DNA of 64,000 bases. It comes from Nocardiopsis kunsanensis DSM 44524. GTDB lineage: Bacteria; Actinomycetota; Actinomycetes; Streptosporangiales; Streptosporangiaceae. This document shows positions 20,938 through 31,065 of this stretch, in pieces (within the stretch, counting starts at the first letter, position 1; each line of letters starts with the position of its first letter). A model generated the notes under the pieces. It did not search any database and was not told the DNA's origin. It saw only the letters and a program-made list of their open reading frames with translations. The stretch lies in NCBI RefSeq assembly GCF_000340965.1, contig NZ_ANAY01000001.1:124001-188000 (forward strand), given 5' to 3'. Made by a program: the position numbers and the translations under genes.

Positions 20938-20970
20938 GGACCCGGCCCCGCGGGTGCGGGGACCGGGTCC
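20938..20970. terminator. Terminator downstream of the PH-domain gene
   Basis: GGACCCGG and CCGGGTCC, extended by CCCCG and CGGGG with one bulged A, form a 13-base stem 26 bases beyond the stop of the minus-strand PH-domain gene. Confidence 0.65.
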
Positions 20971-20995
20971 GAGGGCATGTCCGCCGGAAGGCGCT

Positions 20996-21625
20996 TCAGG
21001 CCAGGAGGAACACCGCCACCAGCATCGCTGCGGTCAGGCTCAGCACGACGATCACCTCGACCGGCACCATCGTCTGCGGGCGGTCCTCGGCACCGATCGC
21101 GGCAGGGCCGGCCTCGTCGACGTCCTCGATCGGGCCACCCAGGGGCCGGGCCCGGTACCGTTCGGCGTCCCGGCGCAGGTCCCGCGCCATGAGGTCGACC
21201 GGCCGTGCGCTCCCGGGGTCGTCGTCGACATCGGTGTCGATGTGGCCCGCGTCCCGGCGCATGTTCTCCCGCACCTTGGAACGCTTGGACTCACGCAGCG
21301 GCCAGGAACGCACCACCCCGGAAGAGGTGTGCACACGCAGCACGTCGAGGACGTCGATCCACTCCACCGCGCTCCAGGGCACGAACACCTCGCGCACCGG
21401 GTTGATCACGCGCAGACCGCGCCCGGTGGAGACCACACGGGGCCGCAACCACACGATGTACACGCCGGCGACGCTTGCGGCCAGGAGCGCAGCTGCGATC
21501 CAGGCCGTGCGCCCCTCCCCGCGCAACAGCACGTCGAGCAGGAGCAGCAGGGCGATGACGGTCCACACCACGCCCATCACCCGTGTGGAGGTGGCGTAGT
21601 GCGTCGTGCTCTCCGCGGCGGTCAC
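20996..21625 (-). CDS. Membrane PH-domain-like protein
   Basis: A 209-residue membrane protein with two N-terminal hydrophobic helices ([19 protein letters not shown] and [18 protein letters not shown]), a compact PH-like beta domain ([19 protein letters not shown], then [22 protein letters not shown]), a polar cytoplasmic stretch and one C-terminal helix ([20 protein letters not shown]). Function unknown; the architecture is common in actinobacteria. The GTG start overlaps the adenosine deaminase stop by four bases (GTGA), so the two genes are cotranscribed and probably translationally coupled. No obvious functional link to nucleoside salvage is known. Confidence 0.82.
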   Translation of the reverse strand: MTAAESTTHYATSTRVMGVVWTVIALLLLLDVLLRGEGRTAWIAAALLAASVAGVYIVWLRPRVVSTGRGLRVINPVREVFVPWSAVEWIDVLDVLRVHTSSGVVRSWPLRESKRSKVRENMRRDAGHIDTDVDDDPGSARPVDLMARDLRRDAERYRARPLGGPIEDVDEAGPAAIGAEDRPQTMVPVEVIVVLSLTAAMLVAVFLLA

Positions 21626-22722
21626 CGTTCGGTCGCCCACTTCAGCCGCGCGTACCCGGGCTTGATGGTGCCGTTGATGAGGGCGAGCCGTTCGTCGAAG
21701 GACAGGAACGCCGACTTCATCGCGTTGACCGTGAACCACTGCAGGTCGTCCCAGCCGTAACCGAAGGCCTCGCTGAGCTTGGCGAACTCACCGGACAGGC
21801 TGGTGCCGCTCTGCAACCGGTTGTCGGTGTTGACGGTGACCCGGAAACGCAGGTCGCGCAGCATCCCGATGGGGTGCTCCGCGATGGAGGGGGCAGCACC
21901 GGTCTGCACGTTGGAGCTGGGGCACATCTCCAGCGGCACCCGCTTGTCGCGCACGTACTGCGCGAGACGGCCCAGCACCTGTGCGCCGTTCCCGTCATGG
22001 TCGATGTCGTCGACGATACGCACGCCGTGGCCGAGCCGGTCGCAGCCGCACCACTGCAGGGCCTCCCAGATGGAGGGCAGCCCGAAGGCCTCGCCCGCGT
22101 GGATCGTGAAGTGGAAGTTCTCCCGGCGCAGATACTCGAAGGCGTCCAGGTGGCGCGTGGGCGGGTTCCCGGCCTCGGCACCGGCGATGTCGAAGCCAGA
22201 GACCCCGGCGTCGCGGTAACGCACGGCGAGTTCGGCGATCTCCGAGGAACGCGCGGCGTGGCGCATCGCCGTCACGAGCTGCCCGGTACGGATGGGGTTG
22301 CCCTGCTCGGCGGCGCGCTTCTCGCCCAGTTCGAGCCCTTCCTGGACGGCCTCGACGACCTCCTCCAGGGAGAGTCCGCCCTCCAGGTGCTGCTCGGGGG
22401 CGTAGCGCGACTCCACGTAGACGACACCGTCCGCGGCCAGGTCCTCGGCGCACTCGGCGGCGACTCGGACCAACGCCTCGCGGGTCTGCATGACCGCGGT
22501 GGTGTGGGCGAAGGTCTCCAGGTACCGCTCCAGGGAGCCCGAGTCGGAGGCCTCGCGGAACCAGTTGCCCAGTTCCACGGGATCATAGGTGGGCAGACCG
22601 GTGTATCCGGAGGCCTGGGCCAGCTCGACGACGGTCTCCGGGCGCAGCCCGCCGTCGAGGTGGTCGTGCAGGAGTACCTTCGGCGCCTGCCGGATCTGCT
22701 CAACAGTGAGTGGCTGGTTCAT
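21622..22722 (-). CDS. add: Adenosine deaminase
   Basis: Zinc-dependent deaminase converting adenosine to inosine for purine salvage. The 366-residue product has the metal site [12 protein letters not shown] (HxH), the substrate loop [19 protein letters not shown] with the third His and catalytic Glu, [19 protein letters not shown] and VNTDNRL with the metal Asp. I start it at the ATG at 22722, which gives the usual distance of about 15 residues to the HxH motif; an upstream GTG at 22761 is possible. It overlaps the following PH-domain gene by four bases. Inosine made here can be used by the phosphorylase encoded nearby. Confidence 0.95.
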   Translation of the reverse strand: MNQPLTVEQIRQAPKVLLHDHLDGGLRPETVVELAQASGYTGLPTYDPVELGNWFREASDSGSLERYLETFAHTTAVMQTREALVRVAAECAEDLAADGVVYVESRYAPEQHLEGGLSLEEVVEAVQEGLELGEKRAAEQGNPIRTGQLVTAMRHAARSSEIAELAVRYRDAGVSGFDIAGAEAGNPPTRHLDAFEYLRRENFHFTIHAGEAFGLPSIWEALQWCGCDRLGHGVRIVDDIDHDGNGAQVLGRLAQYVRDKRVPLEMCPSSNVQTGAAPSIAEHPIGMLRDLRFRVTVNTDNRLQSGTSLSGEFAKLSEAFGYGWDDLQWFTVNAMKSAFLSFDERLALINGTIKPGYARLKWATER

Positions 22723-22861
22723 GTTCCACAGCATGCCACCCGCCGGGGTCCCCTCCGCCACCGCGGGGGAAAATACCGGGGGTTCGGCGGACGGGCGGGG
22801 CCCCTCCCCCGCTCCGTACGGAACACGGCGCGGGGATCGCCCTGCACACGGCGTCGGCGAC

Positions 22862-24100
22862 TCAGGCCATGGCCTCGCTGCCGAGCCGTCCCCCGGACCG
22901 GGCCGCCTCCCACAGTGCGGTGAACGCGGTGGCGGCAGCGAACCGGGTGCCCACCCCGATGGCGCGTTCGTCCACGTCGAAGGTGCCCCGGTGCAGGTCC
23001 AGCATCGGCCCGTCCCGGTCCGGCGAGTGGGTTCCCAACCGGGCCAGGGCGCCGGGAGCGTGCTCCAGGTACCAGGCGAAGTCCTCCCCGCCCAGGCTCT
23101 GCGGGGTGGAGGTGACCGCTTCCGGCCCCAGTGCGAGAGCGGTGGCCTCGCGCATGAGCTCGATGCTGGTCGCCTCGTTGATGGTGGGCGGGACCCCGCG
23201 CCGGTAGGTCACCTCGGGGCTGGCCCCGTAGACGGAGGCCACCGATTCGACCAGGCCCTTGAGGATGTCGGGGGCCTCGTGCCAGGCCTCGTCGTCCAGG
23301 CAGCGCACGGTCCCCTCCGCAACGGCGTCGTCGGGGACGACGTTGGGTGCCGATCCGGCGCTGACGCGCCCCCACACGAGGCTGAACCCGGCACGGGGGT
23401 CGACCAGGCGGGAGAGCGCAGCGGGCAGTTCGGTGACGATCTTGCCCAGCGCGTAGACGAGGTCGGCGGTCAGGTGCGGGCGCGCGGTGTGGCCGCCGGG
23501 ACCGGACAGACGCACCAGGAGCTGGTCGCAGGCGGCGGTGATGCCGCCACTGCGCAGACCCACCTCACCGACCGGGAGGCGGGGATCGCAGTGCAGGGCG
23601 AAGACCCGCTCCACGTCCTTCATGGCGCCGGCCTCGACGACCTCCACTGCGCCACCGGGCAGCTCCTCGGCGGGTTGGAAGAACAGCCGGACCCGACCGG
23701 GCAGGGCGCCGGCCCGGTCCCGCTGGGCCAGGAACAGGCCGGTCGCGAGCAGCACCGTGGTGTGCACGTCGTGTCCGCACGCGTGCGCGACCCCCGGCAC
23801 GGTGGAGCGGTAGGGCGTCGCCTCCTTCTCGTCGGTCAGGGGCAGCGCGTCGATGTCGGCGCGCAGGGCCACGACGGGACCGGGGCCGGAACCGATGTCA
23901 CAGACCAGCCCCGTGCCCACCGGAAGGATCTCGGGCTGCAGCCCGGCCGCCCGCAAGCGTTCGGCGATGCGGCCCGTGGTGCGGTGTTCGGCGAAGGCGA
24001 GTTCGGGGTGCATGTGCAGGTCCCGACGAAAGCCGATGAGCTCTCGCTCGTTGCGGGCCAGGAAGGCCGTCAACTGTTCCGGCAGGTCATGTCCCTGCAT
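22862..24100 (-). CDS. M20-family amidohydrolase (AmiA/hippurate-hydrolase like)
   Basis: A 412-residue M20D-type metallo-amidohydrolase. Signatures: [32 protein letters not shown] with the metal Asp, [13 protein letters not shown] with the first metal His and Asp, [12 protein letters not shown] with the metal-bridging Glu, and [11 protein letters not shown] near the C-terminus. Such enzymes release N-acyl or N-carbamoyl groups from amino acids. The position near lpdA, PNP and add parallels amiA1/amiB1 of Mycobacterium tuberculosis. Substrate is not known. It lies upstream of add on the same strand with about 140 bases between them. Confidence 0.9.
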   Translation of the reverse strand: MQGHDLPEQLTAFLARNERELIGFRRDLHMHPELAFAEHRTTGRIAERLRAAGLQPEILPVGTGLVCDIGSGPGPVVALRADIDALPLTDEKEATPYRSTVPGVAHACGHDVHTTVLLATGLFLAQRDRAGALPGRVRLFFQPAEELPGGAVEVVEAGAMKDVERVFALHCDPRLPVGEVGLRSGGITAACDQLLVRLSGPGGHTARPHLTADLVYALGKIVTELPAALSRLVDPRAGFSLVWGRVSAGSAPNVVPDDAVAEGTVRCLDDEAWHEAPDILKGLVESVASVYGASPEVTYRRGVPPTINEATSIELMREATALALGPEAVTSTPQSLGGEDFAWYLEHAPGALARLGTHSPDRDGPMLDLHRGTFDVDERAIGVGTRFAAATAFTALWEAARSGGRLGSEAMA

Positions 24101-24141
24101 GCGAGGGTCCCCTCTTCGTTCACGTCTTACCGCGCAGCCGG

Positions 24142-25302
24142 TCAGGTCACCGGCACGGACACAGCGCGAGTGGGATCACCGCTACGGAGTTCGGCAGCGA
24201 GCAGGTCCACGACGTCGGAGATCGATCCGCCGTCCGCGACGACCGCGCGCTGGCGCTCGTACGAGGCCCCTTTGTCCATGACCTCGGACACCAGGTCCAG
24301 GTCCTCGGCGCAGCCCAAGCGGGCCGCGGTCGGCCCCAGTTCTCGAACGAGCTCGTAGAGGTCGTCACGGAGCGGAACGGTGGTTCCGCGGGCGTCCGTG
24401 ATGACCCGGGCGTCGAGCCCGTAGCGGGTGGCTCGCCACTTGTTGTCCTTCACGACCCAGGGGGGCGGACTGGGCAGCCCGTACCCGCGGTCGAGCTGGT
24501 GATCGAACAGTTCCACCAGGCTCTGGGAGAGCGCGGCGGCCATTCCCACCTCGCGCAGTGTGGGAATTCCGTCGAACATCCGGATCTCGATCGTGCCGAA
24601 ATCAGGGTGCGGACGGATGTCCCACCACACTTCCTTGATGGAGGCGATGGTACCTGCCCTGAGTAGTGTTTCGAGGTATTCTTCGAAAGCTCGCCAGTGG
24701 GGAAGGTTCGGTGGCGGCCCGGAGGTGGGCAGCGCCCCGAAGATGATCGACCGTGCGGAGGCGAGTCCCGTGTCACTGCCGCCCCAGTAGGGGCTGGAGC
24801 CGCTGAGGGCCAGGAAGTGCGGCAGGTAGTGGCAGAGGGCGTTGACGATGGGCACGGCCTTCTCCCGGTCACGGACCCCCACGTGGACGTGGACACCGCA
24901 CGTGAGGATGCGCCTGACCAGCCACTGCATCTGGTCCAGGAGCTCGCCGTAGCGTTCGCCGGGGCTGAACTCCTGGTCCCGCCAGTCGTCGAGGGGGTGG
25001 GTGCCGGAGCAGGTGAGGGTGGTGCCCCAGGGGTGGAGGACCTCCCGCATGCGGTCGATGTTGCGGGCGAGGTCGCCCTTGGCCTCCTCGACGGTCTCGC
25101 AGATGCCGGTGACGACCTCGACCTGGGACTGCATGAGTTCGTGGCGCAACGGGGGATGCGCACTTCCGGAACTGAGGTCCGGGAGAGCGGCAAGTAGTTT
25201 ATGTGCCTCTTGGCGCAAATGTCGGGTTTCGCGATCGACGAGCTGGAGCTCCCATTCCACTCCGATCGTCGGGCGTTCGGATGACGTGAACGAAATAGCC
25301 AT
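24142..25302 (-). CDS. Carboxylate-amine ligase of the GCS2/YbdK family
   Basis: A 386-residue member of glutamate-cysteine ligase family 2 (YbdK-like). Visible: IGVEWELQLVDRETRHL at the N-terminus (acidic metal ligands), VEVVTGICETVEEA, CSGTHPL, GVHVHVGVRDRE with paired His, and FGTIEIRMFDGIPTL. YbdK-type enzymes have weak glutamate-cysteine ligase activity in vitro; in organisms that use mycothiol the true role is uncertain, and a related branch includes EgtA of ergothioneine synthesis, which is not evidenced here because no egt genes accompany it. CTGGAGGACGAAAG supplies a clear ribosome site for the ATG at 25302. Confidence 0.88.
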   Translation of the reverse strand: MAISFTSSERPTIGVEWELQLVDRETRHLRQEAHKLLAALPDLSSGSAHPPLRHELMQSQVEVVTGICETVEEAKGDLARNIDRMREVLHPWGTTLTCSGTHPLDDWRDQEFSPGERYGELLDQMQWLVRRILTCGVHVHVGVRDREKAVPIVNALCHYLPHFLALSGSSPYWGGSDTGLASARSIIFGALPTSGPPPNLPHWRAFEEYLETLLRAGTIASIKEVWWDIRPHPDFGTIEIRMFDGIPTLREVGMAAALSQSLVELFDHQLDRGYGLPSPPPWVVKDNKWRATRYGLDARVITDARGTTVPLRDDLYELVRELGPTAARLGCAEDLDLVSEVMDKGASYERQRAVVADGGSISDVVDLLAAELRSGDPTRAVSVPVT

Positions 25303-25457
25303 CTTTCGTCCTCCAGGGGGGATTTTGCGGCCTTTTCCAGCCGACCTGCCCCGGTGAACCGGGACAGATAAGGACTACCCCGCCGGAGCCCGCCGTATAC
25401 GGAGCGAAACCCCCGCAGGGGACGAACGGTCTTCATCCTGGGTGGAACGGGCAGTGC

Positions 25458-26570
25458 TCACCCGCGGCGTTCCTCCTCCGAACGCGTGAGCACCGCCGCG
25501 GCACCGGCCGTGACCGACGCCGCCGCGGTCGCCACGAGCGCCGCGAGGATCCGCTGCGCCAGACGCCGCTCGGCCAGCTCCCGCGGCGGGAGCCGTAGCA
25601 CCTCCACCCTGCGGGTCCAGTCCATACCGCTGGCCTCGGGCAACGGCAGCGTCCCGGTGTAGGGCGGCGGGGACGAGAGCCACGTGGCCGTCCAAGCCGC
25701 ACTGAACATGACCAGTCGCATGACCAGGTTGATCCACACCAGCAACCCCACCAGCACGGCGAAAGAGGCGTAGACCGGGTTGCTGAGGGTCCCGGCCAGC
25801 AGCATCGCAGCGGCCGACTTGATGATCTCGAACCCGACCGCACCGATGAGCGCGCCCCGCCACATCGGACGTGTGAGACGCCCCTCCCCCGACAACAGCG
25901 AGAAGACCAGCACGAAGATCAGCATGTTCATGCCGACAGCGATGGCCACGGCCAACAGGCGCAACGTCAGCCCCGCCACCACCGAACCGTCCAGGGAGAT
26001 CAGTGACAGCACCCACTGTGTCGCGGTCTGGGCCACGCTCGTGAAGGCGACCGTGAGCAGCAGCGCCGTGCCCAGACCCAGCATGACGAGCAGGTCGGAG
26101 GCCTTGCGCACGACGTAGTTGGGGCCCTGTCGCAGACTGCGCAGCCAAACAGCGTGCAGGGCCTCGCGCAGTGAGGCCACCGAGTTCAGCCCCGCGTAGA
26201 GCAGACCCAGCGCACCGATCAGGCTCGCGCCCAGGCGTGCTTGCGCGATCTGGTCCACCGGCAACCGCTGCGACAACCCCGGCAGCACGTCCTCCAGGAC
26301 CTGTTCCAGGTACTGCCGGAGCTCGACGTCGACCGCAGTCAAGTGGCCGACGACCGCGAAGGCCAGCGCGAGCAGCGGGAAGAAGGACAGGAACGCGAAG
26401 TAGGTCACCGCACCCGCGAGCTGGCTGCCCTTCTGGTCGGAGTACCGCTCGGCCGCACGCACCAGATGGTCCACGGCGGGCCTGCGCCGGCGCAGGTCCC
26501 AGAAGGTGTCCATCGCCTTGTTCTGTGCACGCTGTGCGGCACCGCGGGCCCGCTCGGCCACCGACGTCAT
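25458..26570 (-). CDS. YihY/BrkB-family membrane protein
   Basis: A 370-residue integral membrane protein of the YihY (BrkB, formerly RNase BN) family with six or so hydrophobic helices. Family features: YSDQKGSQLAGAVTYFAFLSFFPLLALAF near helix 1 (here shown only in part), the repeated small-residue helices LGASLIGALGLLYAGL and SVASLREALHAVW, then ANPVYASF-like LSNPVYASFAVLVGLLVWI. The C-terminus is a further helix followed by charged residues. The family is annotated as a possible transporter or envelope protein; the nuclease claim is obsolete. GGAAGGGGACAG precedes the ATG at 26570. Confidence 0.85.
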   Translation of the reverse strand: MTSVAERARGAAQRAQNKAMDTFWDLRRRRPAVDHLVRAAERYSDQKGSQLAGAVTYFAFLSFFPLLALAFAVVGHLTAVDVELRQYLEQVLEDVLPGLSQRLPVDQIAQARLGASLIGALGLLYAGLNSVASLREALHAVWLRSLRQGPNYVVRKASDLLVMLGLGTALLLTVAFTSVAQTATQWVLSLISLDGSVVAGLTLRLLAVAIAVGMNMLIFVLVFSLLSGEGRLTRPMWRGALIGAVGFEIIKSAAAMLLAGTLSNPVYASFAVLVGLLVWINLVMRLVMFSAAWTATWLSSPPPYTGTLPLPEASGMDWTRRVEVLRLPPRELAERRLAQRILAALVATAAASVTAGAAAVLTRSEEERRG

Positions 26571-26798
26571 CTGTCCCCTTCCCTGCCCGGCGACCCTCGT
26601 CGTTCTCCGGAGCCACACCCGGGGGCCGGCCTCAGAGCACCGTACTCACCTGCGGAAGGACCGCCCGAGCCGGGTCCGGGGCCACAGCCTAGGCGTGGGG
26701 CGCACGCCGTCGAAGTGACCACGCCCACGCACGACCCGCGCCGGGGGCGGTGCATCCTGGAGTGTGAACGGCGGCCGGGCAGAGGAAGGAGACGTGCG

Positions 26799-27920
26799 GT
26801 GGGGGGCGCGGGAGCACGGTTGCGCGCGATGCTGGGTGCGGGAGCGGCCGGGCCACGGGGGCCCTGGCCGGAGACCCCGCCGAACCCGGACACACTGGCC
26901 CAGGTCTTCCACGAGCGCTTCGCGGCACCACCGGCGGGCGTCTGGCACGCCCCGGGCCGTCTGGCGCTCATGGGCGAACACACGGTCGCGAGCGAGGGCG
27001 TGGGCCTGTACACCGCACTGCCGTGGGGCGTGACGGTGGCTCTCGGGCCGTCCGAGGACGGTGGAGTGCACGTCTGCCGGCCCGGGGGCCCCGTGCGTGT
27101 CCGGTCCACGACGGCCACTGTGGTGGCCCGCACCGTCGAGCGTGCCCGCCGCGAGGGGACGGCACCCCCCGGGACCGGGGTGTGTGCCGTCGTCGACACC
27201 GACCTGCCCGCGCACGCCTCCCTGGGCCGCACGGCCGCGCTCCGGGCCGCCACCTCACTGGCCCTGTCCGACCTGAGCGGGGCCCCGCCCCCCGAGGGGG
27301 CCGACGCAGACGAGCGGGTCGCGCTGGTCGCCCGCCCCGGCTGTGCCGTGCGGGTCAACCACAAGAGCCTGCGCACGACCGTCTTCCCCTTCGACCTGGC
27401 CGCGGAGGAACTGCACCTGCTCGTGGCCGACACCGGCGCCTTGCCCCGCCGTGACCTGCGCCGGGTACGTGAGGAGGAGCTCCGCCGGGCCGCACTGGCC
27501 CTGGGGCCCCTGCGCGCCGTCCAGGACCTGCCCGAGGCGCTGAACCGCCTCCCGGAAGCGGCCCTGGCACGCCGGGTGGAGTACGCCGTCACCGAGGTGC
27601 ACCGCCTCAACGCGGCCGTGGGGCTGCTGCGCGCCGAACGGTTCGGTGAGCTCGGTCCGGTCCTGTCCGCCTCCCACCTGTCGTTGCGCCGCTTCGAACT
27701 GCCCACACCGGACGTGGACCTGGTCGCAGAGGCCGCCTCCCGTGCCGGTGCACGCGGTGCCCGGATGACCGGCTGGCGGGGCGCCGCGTTCGCCCTGGTC
27801 GGCGACGGCCGGTCGGACAGGGTCCGCGCGAACGTGGAACGGGCCTTCTCCGGCCGCGGGCCACGCGCTCCCCGCCTGCGGACCGCTCTTCCGGCCGCCG
27901 GGGCACACCGTCTGCGCTGA
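26799..27920 (+). CDS. Degenerate galactokinase-like GHMP-family protein
   Basis: A 373-residue protein built like galactokinase but with altered catalytic loops. The first motif APGRLALMGEHTVASEG resembles the galactokinase signature (GRxNLIGEHTDY), yet the ATP-binding motif 2 is HASLGRTAALRA instead of GxGLSSSAA, and motif 3 is GARMTGWRGAAFALV instead of GARMTGAGFGG. Loss of the Ser-rich phosphate loop suggests weak or no kinase activity, or a changed substrate. The GTG at 26799 has AAGGAG upstream. It stands alone, divergent from the YihY gene, with no galactose genes around. Function unknown; a sugar-binding or regulatory role is possible, as with yeast Gal3-type galactokinase relatives. 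Confidence 0.75.
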   Translation: MGGAGARLRAMLGAGAAGPRGPWPETPPNPDTLAQVFHERFAAPPAGVWHAPGRLALMGEHTVASEGVGLYTALPWGVTVALGPSEDGGVHVCRPGGPVRVRSTTATVVARTVERARREGTAPPGTGVCAVVDTDLPAHASLGRTAALRAATSLALSDLSGAPPPEGADADERVALVARPGCAVRVNHKSLRTTVFPFDLAAEELHLLVADTGALPRRDLRRVREEELRRAALALGPLRAVQDLPEALNRLPEAALARRVEYAVTEVHRLNAAVGLLRAERFGELGPVLSASHLSLRRFELPTPDVDLVAEAASRAGARGARMTGWRGAAFALVGDGRSDRVRANVERAFSGRGPRAPRLRTALPAAGAHRLR

Positions 27921-28043
27921 TCCGGGAGAAGGGTTTCACCGAACGGACGAAGCGGACCGGTCTTTCTGCGAACCCGGCTACGCTGTCTGCGATCCCACAG
28001 GGGTGACGGCACAACCATCACGCGGAACGGGGACAGCGGATCC

Positions 28044-29303
28044 ATGGCTGATCGACGAGGTCCGGGCGGGCACGGCTCGACCGGGGAACACGACCGGGGA
28101 GGGGTGTTCCGCCGCGGCGGCGACCCCGGATCCCCCGACGAGTTCGAGAAGCTCTACCGCCCGCGTGAGTCCGAGCAGCGTGTGGTGGGTGAGACCCGGC
28201 GCATGCCCCCGGCCGACGAGGTCCCTCCGCTCCGCAGGGAGAAGAAGCGTCGCCGCACCCACTCCGATCCCCGGGAGTACGACGGCCGCGGCATCAAGCG
28301 CCGAGCCCGGGAGAAGCGCAAGCGCAGGTTCCGGACGGTCCTGATCACGGCCGCGGTGGTGCTCCTGATCGTGCCCCTGGGGTTCTACCTGTGGGCGGAC
28401 TCGCGTCTGGAAAGGGTCGAGGCCCTCCAGGACTACGAAGGCCGCCCCGACGACGGCCGCGGCACCGTACACATGGTCGTGGGCTCCGACAGCCGCGACG
28501 GCATGGACGACGACCGGATGCAGGAATTGGCGACCGGCGATGCCCAGGGACAGCGCACCGACACGATCATGCTGCTGTACACCCCGCGCGACGGCGACTC
28601 CACCATCGTCAGCGTCCCCCGCGACTCGTACGTGCCCATGGCCGTTCCCGGCTACGCCGACAACAAGATCAACACCGCCTATGCGGACTCCACGTGCGGC
28701 ACGGACGAGGAGGGCGAGGAGATCTGCGGCGGGCCGGCACCCCTGGTGGAGACCTTCGAACGTGCCTCCGGTGTACAGGTCGACCACTACGTCGAGATCG
28801 GCATGGGCGGGTTCGTGAACCTCGTCGACGCCGTCGGCGGGGTGGAACTGTGCCCCGAGTCACCCATGTCCGACCCCAAGGCCGGCCTCGACGTCGAGGC
28901 CGGGTGCCAGGAGATGGACGGCGGTACCGCGCTCGGGTACGTGCGCACCCGGGACAGCCCCCGCGCCGACCTCGACCGCATCCAGCGCCAGCGGGAGTTC
29001 TTCTCCGCGCTGATCCAGGAGGCCACTGCCCCCTCCACGATGTTCAACCCGTTCCGTGCGGGCCCGCTCGTGATCGCCGGGACCGACACGTTCACCGTCG
29101 ACGAGGGCGACAAGCTCCGGCACCTGGCCGGCATGCTGCTGGACATGCGCGGCGGTATCGGGACGACGTCGATCCCCGTGGCCGAGACACCGACCCTGCC
29201 GAACGTGGGTTCGGTCGTGGTGTGGGACGAGAGCCGTTCGGAGATGATGTTCGAGGCGATGCGGGAGGGCGAGCCCATCCCCGAGGAGGCCATGGAGGAC
29301 TGA
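28044..29303 (+). CDS. LytR-CpsA-Psr (LCP) family cell-wall glycopolymer ligase
   Basis: A 419-residue LCP protein; this family transfers polyprenyl-phosphate-linked polymers (teichoic acid, arabinogalactan, capsule) to peptidoglycan. A basic cytoplasmic N-terminus of about 95 residues precedes one transmembrane helix (VLITAAVVLLIVPLGFYLW) and the extracellular LCP domain: VVGSDSRDGM, GQRTDTIMLLY, TIVSVPRDSYVPM, ADNKINTAYA, GGTALGYVRTRDSPRADLDR and IQRQREFF, including the Arg and Asp residues that bind the pyrophosphate lipid. Upstream is GGGGACAGCGGATCC for the ATG at 28044 and a TACGCT hexamer near 27979. Two hairpins follow. Acceptor polymer cannot be told. Confidence 0.92.
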   Translation: MADRRGPGGHGSTGEHDRGGVFRRGGDPGSPDEFEKLYRPRESEQRVVGETRRMPPADEVPPLRREKKRRRTHSDPREYDGRGIKRRAREKRKRRFRTVLITAAVVLLIVPLGFYLWADSRLERVEALQDYEGRPDDGRGTVHMVVGSDSRDGMDDDRMQELATGDAQGQRTDTIMLLYTPRDGDSTIVSVPRDSYVPMAVPGYADNKINTAYADSTCGTDEEGEEICGGPAPLVETFERASGVQVDHYVEIGMGGFVNLVDAVGGVELCPESPMSDPKAGLDVEAGCQEMDGGTALGYVRTRDSPRADLDRIQRQREFFSALIQEATAPSTMFNPFRAGPLVIAGTDTFTVDEGDKLRHLAGMLLDMRGGIGTTSIPVAETPTLPNVGSVVVWDESRSEMMFEAMREGEPIPEEAMED

Positions 29304-29319
29304 CCCCCGGTCCTGTGCT

Positions 29320-29345
29320 CTCCCCCGTGCCCGCAGGCGGGGGAG
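29320..29345 (+). terminator. First terminator after the LCP gene
   Basis: CTCCCCCG and CGGGGGAG pair perfectly around a ten-base loop, 17 bases beyond the stop. Confidence 0.55.
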
Positions 29346-29408
29346 GGCGGCGCGTGAGCGCTCCCGGGAGCAGGGGCTCCCGGGCTACGTGCCTCCTGGA
29401 GCAGAGCG

Positions 29409-29438
29409 AAGGGCCCGCCACCGGAGTGACGGGCCCTT
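29409..29438. terminator. Second terminator after the LCP gene, bidirectional
   Basis: AAGGGCCCG and CGGGCCCTT form a perfect 9-base stem; flanking A and T bases give it an intrinsic-terminator look in both directions. Confidence 0.65.
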
Positions 29439-29555
29439 CTGTGACGTTCCGAGCTGTGCGCGCCTACCCCCCAGCGGGCGCACTGCCGGCACGTCGGTCT
29501 GTGGCCTCGCGGGACGAAACCCGCTCTGGCCTGCCGGTTCTCACCGACTGGTTTC

Positions 29556-29561
29556 TACAAT
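29556..29561 (+). promoter_or_regulatory. Orphan -10-like hexamer in a convergent gap
   Basis: TACAAT is close to the bacterial -10 consensus and lies in the only AT-rich patch of this gap. The -35 is poor. A transcript from here would end at the hairpin 29726-29765. Confidence 0.25.
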
Positions 29562-29725
29562 AAGTCAAGGTTCGCCAAAGACGCGAATCGTACGCACGTG
29601 TTATAGGTCGCATCGTCGAGGCACGGACGACGCACCCCTCATCCTGTCACCGAACCGCTCCACGCACCCGCCGAACACGGCAAACGTGCTCCGGAAGTTC
29701 TCCCGCACGCCCCTGCGCACACGAA
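29562..29725. other. Non-coding part of the LCP-icd gap
   Basis: No convincing gene between the LCP terminators and the icd terminator. The sequence is less GC-rich than its surroundings around 29550-29625 and contains TTCGC and GCGAA arms at 29573-29589. Confidence 0.35.
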
Positions 29726-29765
29726 CGCGCCCGGCCGGGACCCGTTTCGGGGTCGGCCGGGCGCG
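29726..29765. terminator. Terminator of icd
   Basis: CGCGCCCGGCCGGGACCCG and CGGGGTCGGCCGGGCGCG form a stem of about 18 bases with one irregularity and a short loop, about 80 bases beyond the icd stop on the minus strand. Confidence 0.7.
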
Positions 29766-29847
29766 TCGTTCCCGGGCAAAGGGGTCACCGCCCCTGCCGG
29801 AGGGGGCCGGGCCCGGCTCGGGGCCCGCTCCCCCGGTGGTGCGTGTC

Positions 29848-31065
29848 TCAGGCGAGGCGCTTGCTCAGGTTCTCGTCCAGGGCCGCGAGGAACTCCTGCG
29901 TGGTGAGCCACTCCTGCTCACTGCCGACGAGCAGGGCGAGGTCCTTGGTCATCTGGCCGCCCTCGACGGTCTTGACGACGACGTCCTCGAGCTGCTGGGC
30001 GAACTCGACCACCTTCGGGGTGTTGTCGAGCTTGCCGCGGTGCTCCAGACCGCGGGTCCAGGCGAAGATGGACGCGATCGGGTTGGTCGAGGTGGGCTTG
30101 CCCTCCTGGTGCTGGCGGTAGTGGCGGGTGACCGTGCCGTGCGCGGCCTCGGCCTCGACGGTGCGGCCGTCAGCGGTGCGCAGGACCGAGGTCATCAGGC
30201 CCAGCGAACCGAAGCCCTGGGCGACCGTGTCGGACTGCACGTCACCGTCGTAGTTCTTGCAGGCCCAGACGTAGCCGCCCTCCCACTTGAGCGCCGCGGC
30301 GACCATGTCGTCGATGAGGCGGTGCTCGTAGGTCAGGCCCGCGGCCTCGAACCGCTCCTTGAACTCGTTGTCGTAGATCTCCTGGAACACGTCCTTGAAC
30401 ATGCCGTCGTAGGACTTGAGGATCGTGTTCTTGGTGGACATGTAGACCGGGTAGTTGCGGTCCAGGCCGTAGTTGAGGCTGGCACGCGCGAAGTCCTCGA
30501 TGGACTTGCGGAAGTTGTACATGCCCATGGCCACACCGCCGGCCTCGCCGAACTCGGCGACGTCGAACTCGATGGGCTCGCTGCCGTCCTCCGGGGTGTA
30601 GGTCATGGTGACCGTGCCGGCGCCGGGGACCTTGAAGTCCGTGGCCTTGTACTGGTCGGCGTGGGCGTGGCGGCCGATGATGATCGGCTGGGTCCAGCCC
30701 GGGACCAGGCGCGGAACGTTCTCACAGATGATGGGCTCACGGAAGACGACGCCGCCGAGGATGTTGCGGATGGTGCCGTTGGGCGACCGCCACATCTTCT
30801 TCAGGCCAAACTCCTCGACCCGGGCCTCGTCCGGGGTGATGGTGGCGCACTTGACACCGACCCCGTGCTCCTTGATGGCGTGGGCCGCGTCGACGGTGAC
30901 CTGGTCGTCGGTGCGGTCGCGCTCCTCGATGCCGAGGTCGTAGTACTTCAGGTCGATGTCGAGGTAGGGAAGGATCAGTCGGTCCTTGATGAAAGACCAG
31001 ATGATCCGGGTCATCTCGTCACCGTCGAGCTCGACTACGGGGTTCTCGACCTTGATCTTGGCCAT
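29848..31065 (-). CDS. icd: NADP-dependent isocitrate dehydrogenase, dimeric eukaryote-like type
   Basis: TCA-cycle enzyme making 2-oxoglutarate and NADPH. The 405-residue protein belongs to the homodimeric type also found in eukaryotic cytosol: it begins [20 protein letters not shown], contains the substrate-binding segment [27 protein letters not shown], and the metal site segment around [18 protein letters not shown], followed by [12 protein letters not shown], the cofactor loop. Many actinobacteria instead use the 740-residue monomeric enzyme, so this type is worth noting. It is monocistronic, with its own terminator downstream and a DUF3017 gene ending 164 bases upstream. Confidence 0.96.
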   Translation of the reverse strand: MAKIKVENPVVELDGDEMTRIIWSFIKDRLILPYLDIDLKYYDLGIEERDRTDDQVTVDAAHAIKEHGVGVKCATITPDEARVEEFGLKKMWRSPNGTIRNILGGVVFREPIICENVPRLVPGWTQPIIIGRHAHADQYKATDFKVPGAGTVTMTYTPEDGSEPIEFDVAEFGEAGGVAMGMYNFRKSIEDFARASLNYGLDRNYPVYMSTKNTILKSYDGMFKDVFQEIYDNEFKERFEAAGLTYEHRLIDDMVAAALKWEGGYVWACKNYDGDVQSDTVAQGFGSLGLMTSVLRTADGRTVEAEAAHGTVTRHYRQHQEGKPTSTNPIASIFAWTRGLEHRGKLDNTPKVVEFAQQLEDVVVKTVEGGQMTKDLALLVGSEQEWLTTQEFLAALDENLSKRLA

